From positions 1 through 42,939 of the forward strand of contig JAIPUR010000022.1 of assembly GCA_020055655.1 (NCBI GenBank): 42,939 bases of DNA. The letters run 5' to 3'. Below are positions 1-8,384 of the stretch, piece after piece. The position numbers were made by a program, and so were the translations under genes. Position 1 is the stretch's first letter. Each line of letters begins with the position of its first letter. The notes under the pieces are model-generated. The model was not told the DNA's origin and did no database searches. It saw nothing but the letters and a program-made list of their open reading frames with translations. This DNA comes from Methanosarcinaceae archaeon (GTDB lineage: Archaea; Halobacteriota; Methanosarcinia; Methanosarcinales; Methanosarcinaceae).

Positions 1-488
1 GATATCTTGTATGCCTGTGCGGTCATGTCGGAGATCTCCTGGATGTTCTCAGCGTGCATCTGTATCCAGCCAGTGTCTCTCTGTGAGATCGAATCCTGCT
101 GATCGTTCCAGATACTGATAGGTGCACTAACTGCCCTGTTTGTGACGGTCATGACAACCGGCAATCTCATACCTGAGACGTTGAAAAGTACTTCGTGCAT
201 GAGTTCAAGACCCTGTGATGTGGTAGCTGAGTAACATCTTGCACCTACTGCTGCTGAACCAACCAGAGCTGAAAGCGCTGAGAACTCGGATTCTACATTC
301 AGGTACTCGCAGTTTGGGATCTCACCGTCTGCCATGAACTGGGAGAGGTCTTCCACGATGTGGGTCTGTGGTGTGATCGGGTATGCTGAGATAACATTTG
401 GCTTGCAGACCTTAACGGAATGAGCAACCGCATAGGATCCTTCGACAACGGTCATCTTGCTCTTGTCAATGTTCATTTCTCTTGACAT
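1..488 (-). CDS. porA: Pyruvate synthase (pyruvate:ferredoxin oxidoreductase) alpha subunit, 5' part only
   Basis: Reading the minus strand from the ATG at 488 gives 162 residues that run off the window at base 1, so the C-terminal part is missing. The sequence carries the PorA hallmark AYPITPQT near residue 36, followed by the VESEFSAL and [10 protein letters not shown] segments of the thiamine-diphosphate enzyme alpha chain. Family knowledge: PorABCD reversibly converts acetyl-CoA, CO2 and reduced ferredoxin to pyruvate, the entry from acetyl-CoA into biosynthesis. A strong ribosome-binding site (GGAGGAG, six bases before the ATG) fixes the start, and the ATG follows the porD stop directly, so porC, porD and porA are one operon. 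porB is expected just beyond the window edge. Confidence 0.95.
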   Translation of the reverse strand, partial: MSREMNIDKSKMTVVEGSYAVAHSVKVCKPNVISAYPITPQTHIVEDLSQFMADGEIPNCEYLNVESEFSALSALVGSAAVGARCYSATTSQGLELMHEVLFNVSGMRLPVVMTVTNRAVSAPISIWNDQQDSISQRDTGWIQMHAENIQEISDMTAQAYKI

Positions 489-749
489 TTATTTCTCCTC
501 CAGGACCATTTCTATAGCGCTCTTTGGACATTCGTTCGCACAAATTCCACATCCCTTACAGAAATCATAGTTGAACTCGAAGAACCCATCATCTCTTGGG
601 TCTATGGATGCGTCAGGACAAAGCAGTTCACAGAGCTTGCATTTTACGCACTTGTCGTAATCATATACAGGCATGAAGGTTCTCCATCCGCCTGTCTTGT
701 TGACAACTGTGGTACTACCTCTGCAGATACCACCAGGTAGAAGAGTCAT
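489..749 (-). CDS. porD: Pyruvate synthase delta subunit (2x[4Fe-4S] ferredoxin)
   Basis: An 86-residue ferredoxin-like subunit. Two complete cluster motifs are visible: C34, C37, C40 with C44, and C64, C67, C70 with C74, each in CxxCxxCxxxCP form. Residues 1-26 form the short N-terminal arm found on PorD proteins (GGWR before the first motif). It passes electrons between the catalytic subunits and external ferredoxin. The start ATG overlaps the porC stop by four bases (ATGA), and a GGAGG lies in the end of porC at good spacing, so translation is coupled to porC. The downstream porA begins immediately after this stop codon. Confidence 0.95.
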   Translation of the reverse strand: MTLLPGGICRGSTTVVNKTGGWRTFMPVYDYDKCVKCKLCELLCPDASIDPRDDGFFEFNYDFCKGCGICANECPKSAIEMVLEEK

Positions 750-1291
750 TTGTTAGCCTCCATCATTTCATATGCCTTCATAATAGCTTCGGCATTTCTT
801 TCACCGATCTTTCCAGGGAACCTTTCCTTGACAGCTTCCATAATGGATTCCGGTTCTATCTCACCGGTTGCGCCTGCAAAAGCACCGAGCAGTACGGTAT
901 TGACGATCGGTCTTCCGATAATGTCCAGTGCGATCTTTGTAGCGTTCACTGTCATGATCTTTGCCTTTGTGTCAAAATTGAATTTGTCAGCGTCAAAGTC
1001 ACTGTTGATAATAAGCATTCCATCATCTTTCAAACCGCTTGCAACATCAACAACTTCAACTAATGTCGGGTCCTGAACAATTACAAAATCCGGTTCGTAT
1101 ATCTGGCTTCTAAGCCTGATCTGGGTATCATCCATTCTGGTGAAAGCCTGAACTGGTGCACCCCTTCTTTCGACACCGAAAGCCGGGAAAGCCTGACTGA
1201 ACTTACCATCAGCGAAAGCAGCGACGGCCAGTAGCTCTGCAGCAGTAACAGAACCCTGTCCACCTCGGCCGTGTATTCGTATTTCTTTCAT
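746..1291 (-). CDS. porC: Pyruvate synthase gamma subunit
   Basis: A 181-residue protein starting [19 protein letters not shown], the GRGGQG signature of the gamma (domain III) subunit of 2-oxoacid:ferredoxin oxidoreductases. Further family landmarks are the [13 protein letters not shown] stretch near residue 36 and the [14 protein letters not shown]-like segment near residue 130. It is first in the porC-porD-porA order seen here, which is the usual methanogen order. The following porD overlaps it by four bases. Length is normal for PorC. A TATA-like element lies about 85 bases upstream, so the operon probably starts here. Confidence 0.95.
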   Translation of the reverse strand: MKEIRIHGRGGQGSVTAAELLAVAAFADGKFSQAFPAFGVERRGAPVQAFTRMDDTQIRLRSQIYEPDFVIVQDPTLVEVVDVASGLKDDGMLIINSDFDADKFNFDTKAKIMTVNATKIALDIIGRPIVNTVLLGAFAGATGEIEPESIMEAVKERFPGKIGERNAEAIMKAYEMMEANK

Positions 1292-1372
1292 CTATAATTC
1301 TCCGTAATAGTTGGAATAACAAATATCAGTTTAATGATCAAAACATTTTAGTTAAATGCTTACATCTGAGTG

Positions 1373-1386
1373 TTTATTTAAAAGCA
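1373..1386 (-). promoter_or_regulatory. Likely TATA box of the por operon
   Basis: On the minus strand the sequence reads CTTTTAAATAAAC, close to the archaeal TATA consensus. It lies about 85 bases upstream of the porC start, predicting a leader of some 55-60 bases. The remaining 1292-1547 spacer is AT-rich and shows no other gene. The call rests on motif match and position only. Confidence 0.4.
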
Positions 1387-1547
1387 TGGCAACTGAGTGT
1401 GTATCCACTCATTTGCTAGTAAATGCAATGTTTAATTATGTTAAATCGATTTATTCTATTTATTCTTTTGGTAATTTGGATGCTATATTTTGTATTTATT
1501 AAAATTATTGACTCATAAAAAATAAAAACAAATAAGAGAAAACAACA

Positions 1548-2504
1548 TCAATCGACATTATCACACATCTCTTTGATATGATATGATATTTCATCAATAT
1601 TTTTGGAAGCTGCTATCTTTTCTCTGACACTGCGCCCTCCTCGGATCCCCCTTGTAAACCATTGTGCTTGAGCCTTCATATTGATAGTATCTGTAAGCCC
1701 ATATTCATCTAGCCGTTCGATGTAGTCACTAAAGTCTGCATATCTCTGTTGACAACTATTATACTCTAGTAACTCTCCAGTAGTCATATAATATGAGATC
1801 CTCTTGAAGAGAAACGGATTTCCCATTGCAGCCCTTCCAATCATGATGCCGTCACATTCTGTATATTCTAGTATTTTCTCAGCTGAATGTTCATCTACAA
1901 TATCTCCATTGGCAATGACAGGAATTGAGAGTTCCTGTTTGATCCTTTTTGCATAGTCCATATTGGATTTTCCGGAGTACTGTTGCTGCTGTGTGCGCCC
2001 ATGAACAGTTATAGCAGAAGCTCCGGCTTTTTCGATCAGTTCAGCTATCTTAATACTATCTTCCATATTCTCAAGGATGCGTATCTTGGCGGTTACAGGA
2101 GTTGAAAGATTATCTACCAGATCTTTCAGTATATCGAAAATAAGCTCCGGAGAACGCAGCAATGCAGAACCACATCCGTCTTTTGTAAGCAGTCTTGCAG
2201 GACAGCCAAAATTCACATCAATTATGTCAGGCCGGTAGCTTTCCTCTATCCTTTGGGCCGCTACAATCATAGTTTCAGGAGAATTGCCAAATATCTGTAT
2301 TCCAAAAGGTCTTTCAGAATCACAGCTAATTCCACGTCTAACGGTCTTTTTATTTTCATGAATAATAGCATCTGAGCTGATCATTTCCGTGTAGCTCATG
2401 GAAGCCCCGTATTCTCTGCACATAAGGCGGAATGGAAGATTTGTCACGTTGGACATCGGGGCAAGAAAGATATTTCCTTCAAGTTTTATATTTGCAATCC
2501 TCAT
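1548..2504 (-). CDS. tRNA-dihydrouridine synthase (Dus family)
   Basis: A 318-residue TIM-barrel flavoenzyme that reduces uridine to dihydrouridine in tRNA using FMN and NAD(P)H (family knowledge). The sequence shows the N-terminal FMN-binding motif APMSNVTNLPFR (15-26), the VNFGCPARLL motif with the catalytic cysteine C101, the ITVHGRT motif, and the IANGDI and IMIGRAAMGNP phosphate-binding segments in order. Length matches archaeal Dus proteins. The subfamily cannot be fixed by eye. It stands alone, divergent from the UPF0200 gene. A TATA-like TATATAATATAAAA on the minus strand around 2541-2555 suits a transcript starting just before the ATG. Bases 1511-1547 are T-rich on this strand and could terminate it. 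Confidence 0.93.
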   Translation of the reverse strand: MRIANIKLEGNIFLAPMSNVTNLPFRLMCREYGASMSYTEMISSDAIIHENKKTVRRGISCDSERPFGIQIFGNSPETMIVAAQRIEESYRPDIIDVNFGCPARLLTKDGCGSALLRSPELIFDILKDLVDNLSTPVTAKIRILENMEDSIKIAELIEKAGASAITVHGRTQQQQYSGKSNMDYAKRIKQELSIPVIANGDIVDEHSAEKILEYTECDGIMIGRAAMGNPFLFKRISYYMTTGELLEYNSCQQRYADFSDYIERLDEYGLTDTINMKAQAQWFTRGIRGGRSVREKIAASKNIDEISYHIKEMCDNVD

Positions 2505-2750
2505 GGTTTTTTCTCGTTGCCTGAGCTATTGCAGGAGATTTTATATTATATACATTTTTGCCGAAAAAAGAAAAGATAGTAATGAGCTAATTTGATGATC
2601 TCCATAGTCTGAGACATTAAAAACGAATCCTTTTTATTTTAAGGGAATTTAGCAATAATAGTGCCGGAATCTGAGGTATGCTAATATATAAGTAGAATGT
2701 ATGGAAAAACTATAATATCATACTTTTTACAAATTTAAATAGGTTAATCA

Positions 2751-3287
2751 ATGACAAAAATCTTAGCTTTTGTAGGTATGCCTGCCTCAGGCAAATCCGA
2801 GGCATCTTCGGTCCTTAAGAATCATGGTATAACAGTCATCAACATGGGTGACGTGATCAGGGAAGAGGTAGTTCGCAGAGGGCTGGAAGCGACCGATGCA
2901 AATACAGGTGGCGTTGGCACTGACCTGCGTGAAAATGAAGGTATGGATGCAGTTGCAAGGCGCTGTATTCCTAAAATAATAAATGCTGTAGATGACTTTA
3001 TAGCAATCGATGGTGTGCGCAGTGTGTCTGAAGTAGATCTCTTCAAGCAGGAATTCGGAGATGATTTCACGCTAGTCTCGATCGATTCGCCTCTGGAAAT
3101 CCGATTTGAACGTGTTGTGGCGCGCAAGAGAAGCGATGATATGAAGGATATCAGTGGCTTGAAAGTAAGAGACGAAAGAGAACTCGGATGGGGTATGGGT
3201 GAGGCAATGATAATTGCTGATGTGGTGATAACCAATAACGATACTCTTGAAGATTTCAGGAAGAAGATCACAGCTCTTGTGGAGTAA
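2751..3287 (+). CDS. UPF0200 family P-loop kinase-like protein (dephospho-CoA kinase-like)
   Basis: A 178-residue nucleotide kinase-like protein. The P-loop GMPASGKS (9-16) is intact and is followed by the conserved INMGDVIREE and GVGTDLRENEGMDAVARR segments typical of the archaeal UPF0200 family, which resembles dephospho-CoA kinase and AAA_18 kinases. The substrate is not established. The next gene, UPF0201, starts two bases after its stop. These two families occur adjacent or fused in other archaea (an Archaeoglobus protein carries both names), so a shared task is likely. It is the first gene of a plus-strand trio. Possible TATA boxes lie at 2680-2691 and 2709-2720. Confidence 0.88.
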   Translation: MTKILAFVGMPASGKSEASSVLKNHGITVINMGDVIREEVVRRGLEATDANTGGVGTDLRENEGMDAVARRCIPKIINAVDDFIAIDGVRSVSEVDLFKQEFGDDFTLVSIDSPLEIRFERVVARKRSDDMKDISGLKVRDERELGWGMGEAMIIADVVITNNDTLEDFRKKITALVE

Positions 3288-3289
3288 TA

Positions 3290-3730
3290 ATGCTAAAAGT
3301 TACAGTTTCTGCAGATGTTAATCCCACGGAAAATGAGGATAAGGTACGTGATGCCGTCAGTAATATCTTTCCTAATATCGATTTGGAAATAGAGAAATTC
3401 GGTAAGGTGCAGAGACTTACAGGGGAAGGCAATATTTCAAGTCTTGAGACCCTGCATTATTTAATCAGGGAAGAGGAGATAATCGACACAAGTCGGACAC
3501 GATTGAATGTGGGAATGGATGAAGAAGGAAAATTCACATATTTTATCATCAGCAAGCAGGTCGCCACTGTTGGTCGTCTGAATTACCCTGCACAGGATGA
3601 ACCATTGGGTTCTATTAAGGTTTTCATTGATGCCGATTCAGCAGATGAGATGGAAAGGCTTCTTGACTGGCTGACCCCGCCTACTGAAGATGGTGTATCT
3701 GAATTTGAAATGGAAATGAGTGAAGTTTAA
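3290..3730 (+). CDS. UPF0201 family protein (RNA-binding/exosome-associated type)
   Basis: A 146-residue protein matching the archaeal UPF0201 family. It opens with a beta strand (LKVTVSADVNPTE) and has the family-typical LHYLIREEEIIDTSRTRL stretch near residues 55-72. The C-terminal third is acidic. No catalytic motif is evident. Family annotation links it to RNA binding or the exosome neighbourhood, but that role is not shown by this sequence. It starts two bases after the UPF0200 stop and is followed 12 bases later by a TIM-barrel gene, so the three are probably cotranscribed. Confidence 0.85.
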   Translation: MLKVTVSADVNPTENEDKVRDAVSNIFPNIDLEIEKFGKVQRLTGEGNISSLETLHYLIREEEIIDTSRTRLNVGMDEEGKFTYFIISKQVATVGRLNYPAQDEPLGSIKVFIDADSADEMERLLDWLTPPTEDGVSEFEMEMSEV

Positions 3731-3742
3731 GGGAGTATTTTT

Positions 3743-4516
3743 ATGAAGATAGGTAAACTGAGTTTTTCATCACGGTTGGTGCTTGAAGATCCGTTTGAGT
3801 GGGCATATAAGCTTGAAGATATTGGATATGCCGGCTGGGAGTTGGTGCAGGAAGGCTTGCATTGCCTCAATGATGGAAATATCTCAAAGGTGAAAGATGT
3901 CAGGGATACAACCAATCTAAAAATCAGTATACATCTTCCTTTTTCTGATATGAATCTTGCAGGATTGAATCCGGGAATACATGGAGAAGTGTTACGCCAG
4001 ATGAAATATTATTTGCACATGGCATCTGATATTGTGGATGTGGCAGTATTGCATCCGGGATACCTTTCACCCTATGGCTCAAAAGTGCCTGAAAAAGCAT
4101 GGGATACATGTATATGGTCCCTTCAGGAATTGTGTGATGTAGCCGAAGATTGCGGCATAACCGTTTGTGCTGAGAACATGCCTAATTTCCCCAAGATATT
4201 CGGACGGTATCCCGATGAGATGCTGGATATTCTTGAACAGGTGGAAAGGAAGAACATTGGCATGACACTGGATACAGGACATGCCAACACCGTGGGACTT
4301 CTGGATGAGTTCGTGAAAAAGTGTAAAGCTAATATATCCCACATGCATATTCACGACAATCATGCTAAAAGAGATGAGCATCTTCCTATTGGCCAGGGAA
4401 CAATTGACTGGAAAAAACTCATGGATGGCCTTTCCGGTTACAAAGGACTCATGGTTACTGAAATGGCCACTATAGAAGAAGGACAGCAGTGTATAGAGTA
4501 CTTGAAAAGTCTCTGA
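3743..4516 (+). CDS. Sugar phosphate isomerase/epimerase-like TIM-barrel protein (AP endonuclease 2 fold)
   Basis: A 257-residue xylose-isomerase-like TIM barrel. Likely divalent-metal ligands are present in the expected order: H64 (SIHLPF), H104 (VLHPG), E144 (CAENMP), D177 and H180 (LDTGHA), H200/H204 (HMHIHDN), H213, and E240 (VTEM). The family includes sugar epimerases, myo-inosose dehydratases and endonuclease IV. The substrate cannot be assigned. It is third in the trio with UPF0200 and UPF0201. A T-run (TTTTTTTTTTTT at 4525-4534 region) directly after the stop could end the transcript. Confidence 0.85.
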   Translation: MKIGKLSFSSRLVLEDPFEWAYKLEDIGYAGWELVQEGLHCLNDGNISKVKDVRDTTNLKISIHLPFSDMNLAGLNPGIHGEVLRQMKYYLHMASDIVDVAVLHPGYLSPYGSKVPEKAWDTCIWSLQELCDVAEDCGITVCAENMPNFPKIFGRYPDEMLDILEQVERKNIGMTLDTGHANTVGLLDEFVKKCKANISHMHIHDNHAKRDEHLPIGQGTIDWKKLMDGLSGYKGLMVTEMATIEEGQQCIEYLKSL

Positions 4517-4551
4517 CAGTCAATTTTTTTTTTTACAATAAGGCAGAACTA

Positions 4552-4722
4552 TTATTCCTCAAACCGACCATGTCTGCGGTCGATATTATCCATTTGATCA
4601 AGTAATTTACGCACAGCTGTCCTGATCGCGTCAGCTTGGGTCACAAATTTCTTATTGTCTCCCACATGCCTGTTAAGGTCATTTAGAAGTTCCTGGGGTA
4701 TATCAACACTCACTTTTGGCAC
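4552..4722 (-). CDS. Small ribbon-helix-helix DNA-binding protein
   Basis: A 56-residue protein that is easily missed because it starts with GTG. It begins VPKVSVDIPQELLNDLNRHV and continues through a helix-rich FVTQADAIRTAVRKLLDQM region. The beta strand VSVDIP, helix, helix pattern with the conserved ADAIRTAVR is typical of RHH_1/CopG-type proteins, in which the strand pairs in a dimer to contact DNA. The GTG at 4722 is chosen because AGGTGA lies four bases upstream. It sits between the TIM-barrel gene (convergent) and tRNA-Lys. No partner toxin gene is next to it, so a stand-alone regulator is more likely than an antitoxin. Its target is unknown. Confidence 0.75.
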   Translation of the reverse strand: MPKVSVDIPQELLNDLNRHVGDNKKFVTQADAIRTAVRKLLDQMDNIDRRHGRFEE

Positions 4723-4817
4723 AGTTTCACCTTTTAAGAGAATAATATACAGATTAATCTAATGAGATTTAATCTTTTAGAACTGCTTAAAACAATTGAG
4801 AAAAGAATTGTAAGATG

Positions 4818-4891
4818 CGAGCCGGAAGGGAGTTGAACCCTTGGCCTACGGATTAAGAGTCCGTCGCTCTGCCTGGCTAAGCTACCGGCCC
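4818..4891 (-). tRNA. tRNA-Lys (anticodon CTT)
   Basis: The minus strand folds into a full cloverleaf of 74 bases. The acceptor stem is GGGCCGG paired with CCGGCTC (one G-U), the anticodon stem is ACGGA/TCCGT with loop CTCTTAA and anticodon CTT, and the T arm contains GGGTTCAACTCCC. The discriminator base is G and the 3' CCA is not encoded, so it must be added after transcription. No intron is seen in the anticodon loop. A TATA box lies about 35 bases upstream. Confidence 0.96.
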
Positions 4892-4924
4892 GCGCTGATT
4901 GAGCGAGCCACCATACGTATTAGC

Positions 4925-4935
4925 TTAATATATAC
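4925..4935 (-). promoter_or_regulatory. TATA box of tRNA-Lys
   Basis: The minus strand reads CGAAACGTATATATTAAGC, a purine-rich BRE-like segment followed by a TATATATTA box. It lies about 34-44 bases before the tRNA 5' end, giving a predicted start a few bases upstream of the mature tRNA. Confidence 0.6.
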
Positions 4936-4963
4936 GTTTCGGTAAAAGGTACCTGGGATGCTC

Positions 4964-6796
4964 TCAGACATGCTTCACAACACATCTTGAAAGCCCGCTT
5001 ATCTCAACCATATCACTGTTATCAGGACTCTGTATTATCATCTGTCCTTTCTTCAGATATGGAATACGCTTCTCAAATTCTTTTTTAACCTTCAGGGTAC
5101 TGATAGCTGCATCGTTGCTTAGATTTAGGATGATCCGTGTATTTATCTGTTTGAACACGGTGTCATCTATGTCCTGCGGGTCCTGTGTGATCAAAAAGAG
5201 ACCAAGTCCTTCCTTTCTTCCCTGGCGGGCTGCATCTGCAAATTTGGAGATGAGGCGTCTTGAATGTTCTCCACCTGCCTTTGCAAGATAGCGGTGGGCT
5301 TCATCAAGTCCCAGGATGATCGGAGTTCCCTTCACGGCCTTTTCTCCGGGACTATCAGCTGATGTTTTCAGCTTGTTATCTACTATCATGCTCATTAAAG
5401 TGAGAGTTATCAGGTCGCGAATACGGGAGTTTGTGATGTATTCCGTAGGGAAGACGCTGACCTGTCCGGGTTTGAATATTTGTTCGAGAATTTCAGTAAT
5501 TGGTTTTGCCGCCTGGTCAAACACTCTTGCAAGGGCACGGTTCTTTACCCTGCGACCAATTCCATCATATGAAGATTCATGTATCTTGCCACTTTCTACG
5601 TAGTGTTCCCTTGTGAGGTCATCCCCCACAAAGTCCACGAAACCGCGGTATGTGTGCGCTGCATTCTTTTTGAAATAATCATCAAGCAGAAGGTCAACAC
5701 CAACATACTGTAATTCTGTCATGCCCACGGGAGCTATAAGCCATGAGTTCTGACGTACCATTTCAAAGGGAATTGTGAACTCCACCTGCTCTGCCCTTGA
5801 TCTTCCGGTGTAGGCTTCCCCGTCAACCTTTGCCACAAAGGTCCGGGTATTCTTCCAGGCTCCGTAATTTACCTTCTCTGCACCAAAATTGAGTTCATCA
5901 TTGGAGCTAATTCCAGGATTGTCCTCGAATATCTGGGAGTACTCATCCTGCGGATCCATTATCACAAGACATGGATTCTTTCGCTCTTCCGAACCACGTA
6001 ATTTGTACCTGTTATCTTCGTCTATGAACTGGCGTACAATGTTCTTGGTGAGGAAGGTCTTTCCGGTACCTGTACTTCCACATACCAGCATGTGCCTGAA
6101 TATCAGAGGGTCGCCCATTGAGTAGTCGTTTCTAAGGTAGTATGGAACAGTGGGAGGTTGTGCATGTGTTCTTACAAGTTCTCCACCAACACTGAGATGT
6201 CCTAAGAATATACCCTCTTCCGGAATATTCAGGCCGGTCTGAATCTTTATTTTCTCAGTAACAGGGAGTATTGGTGTATTGGGACGGGGTATCCTGTCTC
6301 CCATTCTTCTTGCAAGCACAGTGCCCTTTGAGGTTTCCTGTTCGTAGAGTATGCAGATGGGGTCCAGATATGCAAGGAACTTGTAATCCACCTCATCGGT
6401 GGTGTTGGAGTGCAACATCCTGCGGGAATGTATCTCTGTAGCATCATCCACTGCATATTCCTGCAGGTATTGTAATTTCCATATTCGTGCAAAAAGATCC
6501 TCATCTCCGTATGGTACGATGACATAGGTTCCAAGTCTCACTTTCTGGCGATTCGGAGTTGTGATGTATCCTGTTATCCTTGCTCCAGATTCAGTTATTT
6601 CAAGAGGGTCTATGCCTGTGGTAATGATCCCGAAAGCTTCGGAGGTAGCAACATCTGTGGATGCCTTAATGTTCTCCGGCTCAAAATCCTCAAAACGATC
6701 CACATAGTCAATTTCCAACATGCTCTCTGAATGGAGCTCAGCATCCCTTTTCTCATTACCTCCGTTTGCAAAGGAAAGTATATCTTCATCTCTCAT
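4964..6796 (-). CDS. herA: HerA-type DNA translocase/helicase
   Basis: A 610-residue FtsK/HerA-superfamily ATPase. An N-terminal beta-barrel HAS-like region covers roughly residues 50-180, followed by Walker A GSTGTGKT (about 240-247), Walker B ILGLDEAH with D498/E499, and the arginine/sensor segment RQGRKEGLGLFLITQDPQD. HerA forms a hexameric ring that works with NurA nuclease in DNA end resection alongside Mre11-Rad50 (family knowledge). Its start overlaps the end of nurA, so the two are translationally coupled. Three possible starts exist (GTG 6805, ATG 6799, ATG 6796). The last is chosen because GGTGA sits five bases before it. Length and motifs are normal. Confidence 0.92.
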   Translation of the reverse strand: MRDEDILSFANGGNEKRDAELHSESMLEIDYVDRFEDFEPENIKASTDVATSEAFGIITTGIDPLEITESGARITGYITTPNRQKVRLGTYVIVPYGDEDLFARIWKLQYLQEYAVDDATEIHSRRMLHSNTTDEVDYKFLAYLDPICILYEQETSKGTVLARRMGDRIPRPNTPILPVTEKIKIQTGLNIPEEGIFLGHLSVGGELVRTHAQPPTVPYYLRNDYSMGDPLIFRHMLVCGSTGTGKTFLTKNIVRQFIDEDNRYKLRGSEERKNPCLVIMDPQDEYSQIFEDNPGISSNDELNFGAEKVNYGAWKNTRTFVAKVDGEAYTGRSRAEQVEFTIPFEMVRQNSWLIAPVGMTELQYVGVDLLLDDYFKKNAAHTYRGFVDFVGDDLTREHYVESGKIHESSYDGIGRRVKNRALARVFDQAAKPITEILEQIFKPGQVSVFPTEYITNSRIRDLITLTLMSMIVDNKLKTSADSPGEKAVKGTPIILGLDEAHRYLAKAGGEHSRRLISKFADAARQGRKEGLGLFLITQDPQDIDDTVFKQINTRIILNLSNDAAISTLKVKKEFEKRIPYLKKGQMIIQSPDNSDMVEISGLSRCVVKHV

Positions 6797-8066
6797 CATT
6801 TTCACCCCATCTTATATCGTTATAAGATGTATCTACTCTTGAATTCCTGAATTTACTGATAATCTGCTTTCTTTCTGAGAGCTGTATCTTTGCCACAGAA
6901 TCTGCTTTTGAAAGTGTTTTAGGTATGCCATTTAAGGCTATGTCGTAGAGTACCTTTCTTGTGATCTGCCATCTCATTTCATCATTCTTCACAAGACCAT
7001 AAGGTGCTTCCACTTTGAAGATGCTGTCCATTTTCGGGACAAATATCATGAAAAATGTCAGCGAATAATCCTCAGCTGGAAATTCATGCTTAACCCAGTC
7101 TCCAAGAAGAGGGTGCGTTGCATTTAGTGCTTTTTCATAGAACTGGTTTGGTTGCATGAACCAGTTAGTATATGTGATATACTTCCTGGAATCGTTTCTC
7201 TTAAGTCCGGCTTTTTCAAGGGATAGTGCATTTTTGAAGAACTGCGCATCCAGCATCCAGTGTAGATCGATAGCAATATCCTGTTTTTTCAGGGTCTGCA
7301 TTAGCTGCATATCCTCAGGATTTTTCACAAATCCCACCAATGCTTTTTGTTTCTTGATATGATGGTCCATTATGTCAATGTAATTCTGCAATATCTTTTT
7401 GCAGTGTGGTTCATTACGAACCTGTATTTCATCTGACTCCACAACCATCCAGTACATCAGACGCTTTGGATAAATGGGACCATCCATTATGAAAAAGCTG
7501 TCATCTTCCATTTGTTCAAGCAATTGAAGGATATGTTCTGATTCGCAGAGATAGAGTGCAATATCATGCAACATATCATTCACTTTCTTTTTGAGTAAGC
7601 CTGCCTGAATATTTATTATCTTCTTGCGTGACATACCCTCATCAAAAGATTCCCATTTGTCTCCCACACTGACCGATTTTTCTTTGCTGTCTATATAGGT
7701 GGCTGCCACTATTGTTCTAATGCTATGGAGATCAAGGTCAGTTGGAGTGGATGCCATGGCGCAATGGCAGAAATCCACGAAAAGTCCGTTGTCAAAGGTC
7801 TTTGCAGTGGTACTTCCGCTGTCGCATGAATAACTTATGTTGAAAAGATCATTACTTTGTATCATCTTTTCGATACTTACTTTTGCCCTTTTTACCGGTC
7901 CTATGGATCTGATAACTGTTTTTCCATTGTACTTTAGTTCCTTGAGCATATCCAGTATGTTCGAAACGTTATCCATATCATCGCCTGGATCATCTACTTT
8001 AAGGCAATTATCGATACGCTCGACCATATCGTGTATCTCTTTGATGTGAACCGGTTCAAGGGTCAT
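6786..8066 (-). CDS. nurA: NurA-type nuclease partner of HerA
   Basis: A 426-residue protein placed directly upstream of and overlapping herA, the conserved archaeal arrangement. NurA-domain residues are suggested by the SCDSGSTT motif (Asp near 82), corresponding to the first metal-binding aspartate of the family, then the VDFCHCAMAS strand. Divergence is high, so the call leans on context as well as motif. The ATG at 8066 is chosen because the further upstream ATG at 8156 would add a 30-residue asparagine-rich tail of non-coding character. A TATA-like AAAATAATAATAC at about 8090-8102 would place transcription start at this ATG, giving a leaderless mRNA. NurA supplies 5'-3' end-processing nuclease activity to the HerA ring. 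Confidence 0.85.
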   Translation of the reverse strand: MTLEPVHIKEIHDMVERIDNCLKVDDPGDDMDNVSNILDMLKELKYNGKTVIRSIGPVKRAKVSIEKMIQSNDLFNISYSCDSGSTTAKTFDNGLFVDFCHCAMASTPTDLDLHSIRTIVAATYIDSKEKSVSVGDKWESFDEGMSRKKIINIQAGLLKKKVNDMLHDIALYLCESEHILQLLEQMEDDSFFIMDGPIYPKRLMYWMVVESDEIQVRNEPHCKKILQNYIDIMDHHIKKQKALVGFVKNPEDMQLMQTLKKQDIAIDLHWMLDAQFFKNALSLEKAGLKRNDSRKYITYTNWFMQPNQFYEKALNATHPLLGDWVKHEFPAEDYSLTFFMIFVPKMDSIFKVEAPYGLVKNDEMRWQITRKVLYDIALNGIPKTLSKADSVAKIQLSERKQIISKFRNSRVDTSYNDIRWGENDER

Positions 8067-8237
8067 GGGGTATAATAGTATTTGGGTGGTATTATTATTT
8101 TGGATACTTGAATTCCTGTTATGGAATTTCCATGGTGATGTATGGCTGATCTGCATTATATCGGCAAATCAATTTTATTTTATTCAGGATTTTTGCCGAA
8201 AAATCCAGGGTAACATTAAGAGCCCCTTTGTTCACTC

Positions 8238-8259
8238 AGCAAAATCAATTTGATTTGCT
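8238..8259. promoter_or_regulatory. Near-palindrome in the nurA/symporter divergent spacer
   Basis: The gene-free stretch 8067-8384 separates divergent nurA and the symporter gene. It contains AGCAAAATCAATTTGATTTGCT, an inverted repeat with one unpaired base, which could bind a dimeric regulator. Downstream at 8318-8330 is TTATATATAA, a good TATA box for the symporter gene 55 bases further on. Nothing else is recognised here. Confidence 0.35.
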
Positions 8260-8317
8260 TTATACTAAACTTTATTTTCTGAAAATCCTTATATATTAAT
8301 TAAATATAAAACTAGCT

Positions 8318-8330
8318 TAGTTATATATAA
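8318..8330 (+). promoter_or_regulatory. TATA box of the sodium:solute symporter gene
   Basis: AGTTATATATAAG matches the archaeal TATA consensus. It is about 55 bases before the ATG at 8385, predicting a leader near 35 bases that contains AGAGGT as ribosome-binding site. Confidence 0.5.
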
Positions 8331-8384
8331 GCTTCGAATTTTTCGTATTCAGAAGCCACATTATTATGAAAAGAGGTTATCATT

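Noticed and set aside
4552-4722. Toxin-antitoxin module around the ribbon-helix-helix gene
   Set aside because: No adjacent reading frame of toxin size or motif (RelE, PIN, MazF type) is present on either side.
8067-8156. N-terminal extension of nurA to the ATG at 8156
   Set aside because: The added 30 residues are Asn/Ser-rich and unlike coding sequence, and they overlap the likely nurA promoter.
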